DNA of 35,720 nucleotides, taken from contig JBFWUW010000070.1 in the NCBI GenBank assembly GCA_050247075.1, positions 1 through 35,720 on the forward strand, read 5' to 3'. Shown here one piece after another: positions 8,640 through 16,638 of the stretch. Below the pieces are notes generated by a model, which did no database searches, was not told the DNA's origin, and saw only the letters and a program-made list of their open reading frames with translations. The DNA is from JBFWUW01 sp050247075 (GTDB lineage Bacteria > Planctomycetota > Planctomycetia > Pirellulales > JBFWUW01). A program made the position numbers and the translations under genes. Position 1 is the first letter of the stretch; each line of letters starts with the position of its first letter.

Positions 8640-8971
8640 TGGGCAAAGCTCCCAACGGCCGCCAAAGCGTCGTCGAAAACGGCAAACTGTTGGTCCAAAC
8701 CAGCCGCCCGCAAGATGTCGCGGCAGAGGCCATTCGGCGCGGCCAATTGCAGCGATCCGCCACGGCGGATGCAGGCATCGCGCACGTCCAATAAAAGCTC
8801 CAAGCCGGCGCTGTCTATCAACGGCACGCTTTGCATCTGAAACACCAACCGGGGCTGCCCTTTGCCCAGGCACTCATCGAACACGCGCTCGGCATTGCCG
8901 ACGCTGTCGATATTCAATGGCACATCGCCCGCCACAACGAAGACCGCGCCTTGTTTAGATGCCGCGAACAT
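8636..8971 (-). CDS. STAS-domain anti-sigma-antagonist-like protein
   Basis: A 111-residue single-domain protein of the STAS (SpoIIAA-like) family. It has the pattern KGQPRLVFQMQSVPLIDSAG, where S54 sits at the position of the phosphorylatable serine of anti-sigma-factor antagonists. GLELLLDVRDACIRRGGSL and a C-terminal helix AGLDQQFAVFDD follow. Such proteins are switches controlled by serine phosphorylation by a kinase and dephosphorylation by a PP2C-type phosphatase; neither partner is in the window. The start at 8971 follows GAGG at about 8 bases. Only 4 bases separate it from the kinase gene upstream, and it overlaps gspE by 4 bases, so it is embedded in the pilus operon. A local role in controlling pilus assembly is inferred. 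Confidence 0.88.
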   Translation of the reverse strand: MFAASKQGAVFVVAGDVPLNIDSVGNAERVFDECLGKGQPRLVFQMQSVPLIDSAGLELLLDVRDACIRRGGSLQLAAPNGLCRDILRAAGLDQQFAVFDDALAAVGSFAQ

Positions 8972-8975
8972 GGAA

Positions 8976-10427
8976 TTACCTCGCGTTGGAGTCGATCGGC
9001 AACGTCAAGGTGAACCGCGAGCCAACGTCGAGTTCGCTGCGAACGGTGATGCAGCCGCCATGCAGGCGGGCCACCTCTTGGGCAAAGGCCAAACCCAGCC
9101 CGCTGCCCGTAATGTTTTGCACGCGGGCGTCGCTCGATCGGAAGAACTTCTGGAACAGCCGCGGCAACTCGTCGGGCGCGATGCCAATGCCCGTGTCTTC
9201 CACATGAAACTGAATCTCTTGCTGGGTGACTTCCACCAGCAGCCGGACTTCGCCATTTTCAGGCGTGTACTTCACCGCGTTGCCCAGCAAATTGGCCAAG
9301 GCCGCGGTAAGCTGTCCCTTGTCGGCGGAAAGCTCCGGAAGCTTGGGAGGCAACTGGGCGTCGATCCGAACCTGCTTTTGCCGGGCTTGGGGCTGCACGT
9401 TCTCGACGACTTCGGCCAGCAGCCGGGCAATATCGGTCTCGTGCCTGGCGATCGAGAGCGCGCCGGCTTCCATCTTGCTGACATTCAACAATTCATCGAC
9501 AAACCGCGCTAACCGCGTGGCTTCGGCATTGATGATGTTGAAGAAGCCTTTTTGCTCCTCGGCGTCGATGTCGGGCTGCAGCGCCAGCGTTTCCGCGTAG
9601 GCCTTGATATTGGCCAACGGCGTGCGTAGTTCATGCGTGGCGGCGGACAAGAACTGGTCGCGCATCTCCTCGGCCAGCTTCTGCTGGGTCACGTCGCGCA
9701 GCGTCCACAGGCTTTCGCCAGAGGGGCCATGTTCGCCCAAGAGGGGTGCGCGGATCAGCCGCCAGATTCCTTGTGAAATCTCCGTTCCGCAACGCAGCTC
9801 ATGCGACGAAACGGCAGCCGCGGCACCCGTTGCTTCGGCCAAGGGCGGGCTCGCCGTCGCACCGGACGCGGCCAGTACGTCGGAAAGGCGCTGGCCCACC
9901 AGCGATTGGGGCGAATCGGCTTGCAAGAGGGCCGCCAGTGCCCCGTTGGCCAGCGTGACAACTCCTTGCCGGTCCACCACGGCGATTCCATCGGAAAGGC
10001 TATTGAACAGCCCCTCCCAGTTGCGCTGCTGAAGCGCGCCGATGGAACCTCCCAACCTGGCATCAATCGCGGCAAACGACTTCTGGTCGTTCAACTGCCG
10101 CAACAATTGATTCCAGCCAATGGCGGCCGGTTCGTTGGCCACCAGTGGCCGCAAGCCCGATTCCAACGCGGCCGACGTCGCGCTGACTTCCCGCAGTTGC
10201 TCCTCAATGGCGGAGGTCCAACGGACGGTACGGCGCAAAGCGGCTGCTCCGGCCAGCAGCAGCACCAGCGGCATGGCCACCGTGAGTGGAACCATGTCGA
10301 TCAGCAAGCCGCGCCATGACAGTACCAGCGCCAGGCTGATACATGCCAGCAGGCAGGCCAGGCCGAATAGCAGATACCTGTCTACCAGCCGGCGCGAGAG
10401 CGATAGCGACATCGGAGCCACGGCCAT
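8976..10427 (-). CDS. Membrane-bound PAS sensor histidine kinase
   Basis: A 483-residue kinase. It has two membrane helices (about 18-38 and 45-64) with almost no periplasmic loop between them, a linker coiled coil (about 70-130) and a PAS domain (about 136-250, LFNSLSDGIAVVDRQGVVTL). The HisKA domain has the phospho-acceptor H265 in SAATHELRTP. HATPase_c carries the N box (N383 in LLGNAVKYTPENG), DTGIGI (411-416) and GSGLGL (441-446). The minimal external loop suggests that it senses membrane or cytoplasmic signals. ATG 10427 follows AAAGG at about 5 bases. The receiver protein gene ends 16 bases upstream, so the two are probable partners. Transcription continues into the STAS and gspE genes. 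Confidence 0.93.
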   Translation of the reverse strand: MAVAPMSLSLSRRLVDRYLLFGLACLLACISLALVLSWRGLLIDMVPLTVAMPLVLLLAGAAALRRTVRWTSAIEEQLREVSATSAALESGLRPLVANEPAAIGWNQLLRQLNDQKSFAAIDARLGGSIGALQQRNWEGLFNSLSDGIAVVDRQGVVTLANGALAALLQADSPQSLVGQRLSDVLAASGATASPPLAEATGAAAAVSSHELRCGTEISQGIWRLIRAPLLGEHGPSGESLWTLRDVTQQKLAEEMRDQFLSAATHELRTPLANIKAYAETLALQPDIDAEEQKGFFNIINAEATRLARFVDELLNVSKMEAGALSIARHETDIARLLAEVVENVQPQARQKQVRIDAQLPPKLPELSADKGQLTAALANLLGNAVKYTPENGEVRLLVEVTQQEIQFHVEDTGIGIAPDELPRLFQKFFRSSDARVQNITGSGLGLAFAQEVARLHGGCITVRSELDVGSRFTLTLPIDSNAR

Positions 10428-10443
10428 TGCGCCTTTCGGTAGA

Positions 10444-10848
10444 TCACGCGCCCTGCGCGACGGCTACGGAAGTGCCGAGGACCGCATCGACGAGTGAGAC
10501 AATTTCCTTCATGCTGAACGGTTTAAAGAACAGTTGGGTGATGTCGTACTCCGCCAACATCCCCTCCACATCGATCTCCAGCCCCTTGGCGGAACAAAGT
10601 ACGATGGGCATTCCCGACAAGCCTAGGTCGTGGCGGGCGACGCGGCAGAGTTCATCGCCATTCATCTGCGGCATTTGGTAGTCGGTGATCAACAGATCAA
10701 ACGGCTCGGCCGCCAGTCGGCGGGCCGCGGCGCTGCCGTTGGCTGCCACTTCCACCGCATAGCCGGCCCGTTCCAGGTTGAACTTGAGAACCTGCGACAG
10801 CACGAAGTTGTCCTCGGCTACCAGGACGCGTTTGCATTTGGTTTTCAC
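10444..10848 (-). CDS. Receiver-only response regulator (CheY-like)
   Basis: A 134-residue single receiver domain with no output domain. It has the acidic pair E12/D13 (VLVAEDNFVLSQ), the phospho-acceptor D56 in LLITDYQMPQMNG, S86 at the Thr/Ser switch position, and K109 in FFKPF. The start appears to be GTG at 10848 with no strong ribosome-binding site. Lying between the prepilin and the histidine kinase, it is likely phosphorylated by that kinase and would act by protein contact, as CheY or PilG/PilH do in pilus control, rather than by binding DNA. That role is inferred from context. Confidence 0.9.
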   Translation of the reverse strand: MKTKCKRVLVAEDNFVLSQVLKFNLERAGYAVEVAANGSAAARRLAAEPFDLLITDYQMPQMNGDELCRVARHDLGLSGMPIVLCSAKGLEIDVEGMLAEYDITQLFFKPFSMKEIVSLVDAVLGTSVAVAQGA

Positions 10849-10888
10849 GATCGTCGTACTCGGGTAAGGGGTTTACCGCCAAAAGTGG

Positions 10889-10933
10889 TCTCCACGAACG
10901 CCGCGGGGTAGCCCGCCCGCGGCTCCGTGGAGA
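10889..10933 (-). terminator. Stem-loop after the major prepilin gene
   Basis: A long interrupted hairpin has outer arms TCTCCACG (10889-10896) and CGTGGAGA (10926-10933) and inner GC-rich arms GCCGCGGG / CCCGCGGC. On the minus strand it is followed by a short T run (complement of 10881-10884). It lies between the prepilin stop and the response-regulator start. It could act as a partial terminator or mRNA stabiliser that lets prepilin be made in excess over the motor genes; this role is inferred. Confidence 0.65.
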
Positions 10934-10970
10934 ACCGATTCAGCCATTAGGGTGTTTCCAACCGCATGCC

Positions 10971-11402
10971 CTACCAGGCAATGTAGCTGGCGTCATTGAC
11001 GGCGATGTCGCCGGTCGTCTCGTTGTAGGCCCAGCCCGCACCACCAGCGACGACGCTGGTGATCGGCGATTGGGTGCTGACGACGACATTGTTGTTCAGG
11101 TTCGCGCCGACCTGAGGTGCCGGAAACTGCCCGCGCATGTAGCTGGCCAGCGCGGTCTTGAGATTGGCGGCGGTGGGGTAACCGCTGTTCTGGCTGCGGT
11201 ACGTGTCGATGGCATTCCGCACGATACCCAGCGACTGCTGCGTGGCGTTGGCTTTGGCGGTGCTGGCGGTGTCGAACATCTTGGGGGTCGCCACGGCGGC
11301 GATGATCCCCAAAATCAGAATCACCACCACCAACTCCACGAGCGAAAAAGCGGCTCGCGACCGGTGAATCCGCTGGCTGGCTACTCGACGTGTCTGTCTC
11401 AT
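10971..11402 (-). CDS. Major prepilin-type protein (GspG/PilA-like)
   Basis: A 143-residue prepilin. The 18-residue basic leader (MRQTRRVASQRIHRSRAA) ends before the type III signal AFSLVELVVVILILGIIAAV. E5 of the mature protein is present, and the helix continues to PKMFD. The residue at -1 is Ala, not the usual Gly. A TYRSQNSGYPTAANLKTAL stretch is typical of pseudopilin G-type domains. The start at 11402 is preferred over 11444 because AAGGG stands about 8 bases before it and the leader then has normal length. It is the first gene of the minus-strand operon and is followed by a hairpin, as expected for the most abundant subunit. Confidence 0.9.
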   Translation of the reverse strand: MRQTRRVASQRIHRSRAAFSLVELVVVILILGIIAAVATPKMFDTASTAKANATQQSLGIVRNAIDTYRSQNSGYPTAANLKTALASYMRGQFPAPQVGANLNNNVVVSTQSPITSVVAGGAGWAYNETTGDIAVNDASYIAW

Positions 11403-11682
11403 GAATATTACCCTTGGACTGAAAGTAGTGTCTTGCCGGCCCAATGAGTGCCGGTGCCCGGAGAAGCAACCTGCCTCTCACTTGTCTCACTGCGACCCTA
11501 GCTTGCTAAAACACGCCGGGCAAATTGCCAGAGTCGCATTATTTCCATGGAGACGGCCAATCCCATTCCTCCGTTAGAACCGGTACCGATTGCTCCAAAT
11601 ATATGCCTGCTTCGGCCAGCTTTTTCACTTCGATGGCCTACATTTGAGGGGGACACCTTCGCCACTTACACAGGTCTAAAAT

Positions 11683-13287
11683 ATGGCCAGCCTCACCATG
11701 ACTCCGCCGGAAACCCGTGTGCGGGCGGCAACTTGCACGGCGCTGCAAAGCGCGTTCGGGGCCGCGATAGGGGCGGACTTTGCCCTGGCCTACCAAGACA
11801 TCCACTGGTGGCGGGCCGAAGGACGGTCGGGTGCCCATCTGACCCTGCTGTTTCCCGAAGGCAAGCACACGAATGAACGGCTGAACGAAGCCGCCCGCCA
11901 GGCTCGGCCGGTGGCCCTGCCCGCCGATCCCGGGTGTTGCCTGCTGTGTGTATCGCTAAGCCCCTTGCTGGGATCCGAGGTGGCCCTGTGGGGACTTGTA
12001 GACACGGATGACCACATTCTCTTGCAGCGATTCGCCGACAATGTCTGGCGCGACCTGCAACGCGAATACCAACACGGACACGCGGATTCGCAAATTCACG
12101 ACTTCGCCCGCCAGGTAACGTCCGACTTCGAGGAACTCTGCTGGCTGCGCGGGCTAGCCGAGCATCTCGATCTATGCGGACTGCAATCAACCTCTCATAC
12201 GGTAGCCCAGGCCATCTTGCCCGAACTGCGCGTTGTGGTCCGGGCCGAGACGATTCTACTGTTGCCGCCAGCCGCCCCTGACGACACCCAGGCGGATGAG
12301 GGCCCTCAGGTGCTGTCGGTTGGCACCCAACACTTCACTCTGGGCGAATGCTGGCGAATGGTTGCAGAGCTGGCGGCAGATGCGGCCCGGCAGCCTGCTG
12401 TCTGGAACAGCCAGACACCCGAGGATCTGTTGTGCGGCCTGCCTGGGCTGCGCAATTGCCTGTTGGCCAAGATTGGCAAGCAAGAACATCAACTCGGTTG
12501 GCTGCTGGCGCTCAATAAGGTCGAGCCTGAGTCCGATTCCGATGAACCCGCCGTGGCGTCGCTCGACCTGAACGAGACCCAGTTTGGCACCAATGAGGCC
12601 AGCCTGTTCAACGCCGCCGCGGTGATGTTGGCCACGCACGCACGTAACGTCTCCTTGTTCCGCGAGAAAGAACGGCTGTTTGTGGGCGTGATTCGTGCGT
12701 TGATTAACGCTATCGACGCCAAGGACTCTTACACCTGCGGCCACAGTGACCGCGTGGCACTGGTCGCCAAACGCATTGCCGAGCAAATGGGAGTGCCGCC
12801 GGCCGAGTGCGAGCGCTATTACCTGGCGGGCTTGCTTCACGATATCGGCAAAATTGGCGTCCCCGACCGCGTGCTGCAAAAACCTGGCAGCCTAACGGCG
12901 GAGGAATTCTCGCACATCAAACAGCACCCGCAAATTGGCCACTCTATCTTGAGCCAGGTCGAACAGTTGGCGGACCTGTTGCCGGGAGTGCTGCACCATC
13001 ATGAATCGGTGGATGGTCGTGGCTATCCAAGTAGGTTGCGAGGGGATGAAATCCCCTTGCTAGGACGCATCCTGGCGGTGGCCGACTCTTACGATGCCAT
13101 GACCAGCAGCCGTCCCTATCGGGTGGCCATGCCCGTGGCAAAGGCCGAGGCTATCCTGCTGGAGGGGGCCGGCACGCAGTGGGATTCGCAAGTTGTCGCG
13201 GCCTTCTTCGCCGCTCTTGAGGACATCCACGCCATTTGCCGGCTTGATGATGTCGTTCTGAATGAGACGGCCATGGCGGTTGAATAG
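11683..13287 (+). CDS. GAF-like/HD-GYP cyclic-di-GMP phosphodiesterase
   Basis: A 534-residue protein. The N-terminal part (about 1-145) has no recognised domain. A GAF-like segment follows (about 150-320), then an HD-GYP domain (about 330-515). HD-GYP hallmarks are visible: H354 in CGHSDRVA, the HD pair H386/D387 in GLLHDIGKIG, the HHE triad H439-H440-E441 and DGRGYP (444-449), then ILAVADSYDAMTSSRPYR. All metal ligands appear present, so cyclic-di-GMP hydrolysis is likely. It is divergent from the major prepilin with 280 bases between them, and the operon GspE carries an MshEN domain, so a link to pilus control is plausible. ATG 11683 has only a weak ribosome-binding site (AGG); ATG 11698 is an alternative. 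Confidence 0.9.
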   Translation: MASLTMTPPETRVRAATCTALQSAFGAAIGADFALAYQDIHWWRAEGRSGAHLTLLFPEGKHTNERLNEAARQARPVALPADPGCCLLCVSLSPLLGSEVALWGLVDTDDHILLQRFADNVWRDLQREYQHGHADSQIHDFARQVTSDFEELCWLRGLAEHLDLCGLQSTSHTVAQAILPELRVVVRAETILLLPPAAPDDTQADEGPQVLSVGTQHFTLGECWRMVAELAADAARQPAVWNSQTPEDLLCGLPGLRNCLLAKIGKQEHQLGWLLALNKVEPESDSDEPAVASLDLNETQFGTNEASLFNAAAVMLATHARNVSLFREKERLFVGVIRALINAIDAKDSYTCGHSDRVALVAKRIAEQMGVPPAECERYYLAGLLHDIGKIGVPDRVLQKPGSLTAEEFSHIKQHPQIGHSILSQVEQLADLLPGVLHHHESVDGRGYPSRLRGDEIPLLGRILAVADSYDAMTSSRPYRVAMPVAKAEAILLEGAGTQWDSQVVAAFFAALEDIHAICRLDDVVLNETAMAVE

Positions 13288-13373
13288 CCCATTGCCGTGG
13301 GGCCTGGGATTACCGCCGCTGGGCGTTAGAATAGCAGCGGTACGCAAGGTGGCATTCTGTTGGCGCAATCGGC

Positions 13374-13422
13374 CTGTAGGAGGCGATTCCATCGCCGATC
13401 GACATGTAGAAGCCGTCGCCGA
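13374..13422. repeat. Inverted copy D of the GGCGAT repeat plus a partial copy
   Basis: CTGTAGGAGGCGATTCCATC plus GCCGA at 13374-13398 is the reverse complement of the unit at 6834-6858. A degenerate copy follows at about 13404-13422 (TGTAGAAGCCGTCGCCGAC). The pair lies in the 185-base gap between the HD-GYP gene and prfB. Confidence 0.75.
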
Positions 13423-13471
13423 CCGCGACAACCCCGCTTCACAGCGCCGCCCCATTCTCCCAGGAGCTGTC

Positions 13472-14573
13472 ATGGAACGCGAATTGATCGATCGGGCCGA
13501 AACCATTCAGAGCAGAATCACTCAACTGAGGGACTCTCTTTGACTACCCAGCCCGAGCCGCTGAGGTCGCCGCGATCGAAGAGCAAATGTCACAGGCCGG
13601 ATTCTGGAACAACCAGGAGCAGGCCCAAGAAGTCGTGCAAAAGCTTAAAGCGGCCAACTCCATTACCAAGCCGCTGACCGAGCTGATCCGCGCTGGCGAA
13701 GAGATCAAGACGCTGCTGGAAATGGCCGACGAGGACGACAGCTTTGTCGCCGAGGTGCCAGGCGAGCTGGAACGTGTCGAGCAATTGCTGACGGACCTGG
13801 AGTTGAAGTCGCTGCTCAACGGCGCGCACGACGCCAACAACGCCCTGCTAACCTTTAATGCCAGGGATGGCGGCACCGACGCGCACGACTGGGCGGAAAT
13901 GTTGCTGCGGATGTACACCATGTGGGCCCAAAAGAATGGCTTTGAGGTGGAACTGCTCGACCGTGCCGACAACGACGTGGCCGGCATCGACAACGCCAGC
14001 ATTGCCATACGCGGGCCGATGGCTTACGGCTATCTTAAGGGAGAGACGGGCATGCACCGGCTGGTGCGGATCAGCCCTTTCAATTCGGAGGGGAAGCGGC
14101 AGACCAGCTTTGCCGCGGTCGATGTTTCGCCCGAGATTCCCGAGAGCAGCAGCGAGATCGAGATCAGCGACGACGACATCCGCGAGGACGTTTTCCGCGC
14201 TAGCGGTGCTGGAGGCCAGCATGTCAACAAGACATCCAGCGCCATCCGCTTGACGCACTTTCCGTCGGGTGTGGTCGTGCAATGCCAGGCGGAGCGCAGC
14301 CAGCACAAAAACCGGGCCACCGCCTGGAAGATGCTGCGTGCGCGACTGGCCCGCATCAACGAGGAAAAACGCGAAGCCGAACAAATGGCCAAATACAATG
14401 AGCGGCCCAAGACCGGCTTTGGCGCGCAGATCCGCAGCTACTTCCAACACCCGGACCAGCGGATTAAGGACGAGCGCACTGAATACAAGCAGACGAATTT
14501 CCAGACAGTGCTGGATGGCAACATCCAACCCTTTTTGGACTCCTATTTGCGATGGCGCGTGGGGGCGGAGTAA
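13472..14573 (+). CDS. prfB: Peptide chain release factor 2 with programmed +1 frameshift
   Basis: RF2 is read from ATG 13472 (AGGAG ribosome-binding site at 13462-13466) for 23 codons to an in-frame TGA at 13541. It then continues in the +1 frame from 13542 to 14573, giving 366 residues; the E. coli protein has 365. Across the shift the protein reads ..LRDSL-DYPAR... The anticodon-like SPF motif (about 201-203, RISPFNSEGK) marks it as RF2, which reads UGA and UAA. The GGQ catalytic motif is at about 247-249 (SGAGGQHVNKT). RF2 releases finished peptides at UGA/UAA, and the frameshift makes its synthesis autoregulated by UGA termination efficiency. Annotators that take only the second frame start it wrongly at 13587. 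The next gene starts 3 bases after the stop. Confidence 0.96.
13528..13543 (+). promoter_or_regulatory. prfB programmed frameshift site
   Basis: The slippery CTT TGA C (13538-13544) is preceded by an internal Shine-Dalgarno-like GAGGGA (13528-13533). This layout matches the bacterial RF2 recoding site: tRNA-Leu slips from CUU to UUU while UGA waits for RF2. Spacing between the purine run and CTT is about 4-5 bases, slightly wider than the classic AGGGGGTATCTTTGAC. Confidence 0.93.
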
Positions 14574-14576
14574 GAG

Positions 14577-15080
14577 ATGCCAGTGACCGACGAGACCGTG
14601 CTGGAAACCGCCGGAGTTAGTCTGCGGTTCTGGCGGGTGCGCGACCGGATCTGGCACTCCGTGTTTCGGCGGCACAGCGGATCGGAACTAGCCGACCAAC
14701 CGTTGCTGCTGTCTTCGGTCGAAGGCGATGCCGATGACGACTGGCCCACCAGTCCGCCATTTCAAAATATCCACGTCGAACGCCGTCCCGACGGCGAGCA
14801 AATCGCCTTCTTGATAGGTATGGCCGGTAGCAGCCATTGGTCGGCCAGTGTGCAGTTGCAGTCCAACGGCCGGCTCATCTTTGACGTGGCTTGCCTGGTC
14901 CGCGCTTCGCCACGGTATCTGGGATCGACCTATGGCTACTCCGGTTCAACCATGCCCCGGTTGATTGGCGAGACAGTCGGGACGGAGGTGGAAATCGCCG
15001 CCGAGACACCGCAATTCACCATTCGTCCGCCGACCGTCGGTAAGTTTCCGGCGACGATCCGTTGGCGCTACGAACTCTGA
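14577..15080 (+). CDS. Conserved-looking protein of unknown function
   Basis: A 167-residue protein that I do not recognise. It starts 3 bases after the prfB stop, so it is probably co-transcribed and coupled. No signal peptide or membrane helix is visible. The sequence alternates polar and hydrophobic residues (IHVERRPDGEQIAFLIGMAG, HWSASVQLQSNGRLIFDVAC, TPQFTIRPPTVGKFPATIRW), which suggests a mostly beta-stranded fold. Codon use and GC content look like its neighbours, which supports a real gene. Its end is 19 bases before a hairpin shared with the converging repeat-protein gene. Confidence 0.7.
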   Translation: MPVTDETVLETAGVSLRFWRVRDRIWHSVFRRHSGSELADQPLLLSSVEGDADDDWPTSPPFQNIHVERRPDGEQIAFLIGMAGSSHWSASVQLQSNGRLIFDVACLVRASPRYLGSTYGYSGSTMPRLIGETVGTEVEIAAETPQFTIRPPTVGKFPATIRWRYEL

Positions 15081-15098
15081 CCGGGCCATCCGCGCCAA

Positions 15099-15135
15099 GA
15101 AAAAGTCCGGCCGCGAACGATGTCGCGGCCGGACT
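15099..15135 (-). terminator. Rho-independent terminator of the YTV-like repeat protein gene
   Basis: A perfect 13-bp stem (AGTCCGGCCGCGA at 15104-15116 with TCGCGGCCGGACT at 15123-15135) with a 6-base loop is followed on the minus strand by TTTTTC (complement of 15099-15104). It lies about 30 bases past the minus-strand stop at 15166 and could also serve the converging plus-strand gene ending at 15080. Confidence 0.9.
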
Positions 15136-15165
15136 GTAAACACACGGGATATGTGGCCAGGTTCC

Positions 15166-16638
15166 TTAGAACTTGGTCAACCGCCGACGTGGGCGAACGG
15201 TCTCTTCATTGTCCGACCGCTCGTAAGTTGAACGCGAGGGCTCCGCGTCTTCGTCCACGGGGCCTACGTTGATGTCGCCCGATGCATCTTCATCAAGCGC
15301 CGACCGGGTCGATTCCGGTGCAGGCTCTGGTTCCAGCTTTTTGGCGGGCGTGGGCTTCTTTTCGATGATCGTAGCCGGGGTACCCTCGTCCACGATAATC
15401 TTGCGGGTCTCGCCGTAGTACGTGGTCTCTGGCTGGGCCGAGTCGATTGGCGCGGCCTCTATCGTCGTTGCTTCACCACCGTACACATCGCCAAATACGG
15501 GCGTGCATTCATCAACTGGCACGCGCTTGACTACCAAGCGCGGCACCCGGCAGGTGTACGAAACGGGCACCTTCTTGCACACGGTACGCGGTGTGCGCTG
15601 CGTCTGGACGACCTGCTCGTAGCGGCAGACCTGTACGGGGGTCTCTTCCACGCGCTCTTCGTACACCATGCGCTGTACGGTGACGGGCACTTTGCGAACC
15701 ATTTCTTGGCGTTCGTAACGGCAAACCTGTACGGGCACTTGCTGTTCTACCCGTTCCACCACCTGTTTTTGCACGGTGTACGGCACGCGGCGGACGAATT
15801 CCTCGGTCTGCATGCGGCATGTCCGCACGGGCACGGTGCGGACCATTTCCTCATCGACGTAACGCTGCACCTGGTACGGCACCTTGTAGGTCTCTACGCG
15901 GGCGACGTAACTGGTTTGCGGCACCTGCTCTTCCACGATATTGGGCTGCCAAACTTTTTGCACTTCGATCTGGGACGGCGCGGTGAAAGGCACCCAATAC
16001 AAGCCGCCGCGCTGGTAGGCGGTGTGGCCGGTGGCTGGATCGACAATACACTTACCGCTTTGCCAACGCAGCCGATTGACCGTTGCGCCCGGCCGGCAAA
16101 CTTGCTGGCAGACATAGCCGCCGCGATCGACCTGGACCGGACGATAGGTGGTGACGGGTTCCATCACCGTGCGGTTGACTTCGCGCTCGGCCGTTTCAGT
16201 CACGGCACGGCGGACGGTGAAACGCTCCTCACGCTCCGATGTTTCCCAGACGGGCTTGGAAACCTGATACCGCTCTTCGCGCTCCGCCGTCTCGCAGACG
16301 GTTCGCACGCGGTCGTAGCTGGCATCGCGCATTTGCGTCTCGTAGACCGGCTTGAGTACGCTGTAGTGCTCTTCGCGCTCGGTCGTCTCGCAGACAGGCT
16401 TGGCCACTTTGTAGCGCCGCTGGCGCATCTCGGTCTCATAGACCGGGCGCATGGCCGTGACTTGTTGTTCATCGTAAACGGTCTCGTACTCCATGCGATA
16501 CGCGGTCACTTCGCGTTCGTCATAGACCGTTTCGTACACCAGCCGGTACGTGGATGTCTCGCATTGTGCCTGCGCCCAATTTGGCGGCACCATGCAACCC
16601 AACGCCAGCCACACCACACCCGCGATTTGCATCTTCAT
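15166..16638 (-). CDS. Secreted tandem-repeat protein, planctomycete YTV-like
   Basis: A 490-residue secreted protein. The signal peptide (MKMQIAGVVWLALGCMVPPN, cleaved after AQA) is followed by eight consecutive 16-residue repeats (about 27-155) of the type TAMRPVYETEMRQRRY, KVAKPVCETTEREEHY, QVSKPVWETSEREERF. A linker with GGYVCQQVCRPG and LYWVPF follows. Then come three 32-residue repeats (such as QVPVQVCRYERQEMVRKVPV) and an acidic/Pro-rich, low-complexity tail. The second half carries single cysteines at a fixed register (V..CRY/CRM). The pattern resembles the YTV family of planctomycete proteins, which have been proposed as cell-wall components; the assignment is by recall of the repeat style, not by search. 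The start at 16638 is chosen for the signal peptide; GGAG lies about 11 bases upstream. It is monocistronic, with a strong terminator. Confidence 0.82.
   Translation of the reverse strand: MKMQIAGVVWLALGCMVPPNWAQAQCETSTYRLVYETVYDEREVTAYRMEYETVYDEQQVTAMRPVYETEMRQRRYKVAKPVCETTEREEHYSVLKPVYETQMRDASYDRVRTVCETAEREERYQVSKPVWETSEREERFTVRRAVTETAEREVNRTVMEPVTTYRPVQVDRGGYVCQQVCRPGATVNRLRWQSGKCIVDPATGHTAYQRGGLYWVPFTAPSQIEVQKVWQPNIVEEQVPQTSYVARVETYKVPYQVQRYVDEEMVRTVPVRTCRMQTEEFVRRVPYTVQKQVVERVEQQVPVQVCRYERQEMVRKVPVTVQRMVYEERVEETPVQVCRYEQVVQTQRTPRTVCKKVPVSYTCRVPRLVVKRVPVDECTPVFGDVYGGEATTIEAAPIDSAQPETTYYGETRKIIVDEGTPATIIEKKPTPAKKLEPEPAPESTRSALDEDASGDINVGPVDEDAEPSRSTYERSDNEETVRPRRRLTKF

Noticed and set aside
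11403..11560. Possible sigma-54 promoter (GG...GC) before the prepilin
   Set aside because: The GG and GC dinucleotides on the minus strand are about 8 bases apart, not the spacing needed for a -24/-12 promoter.
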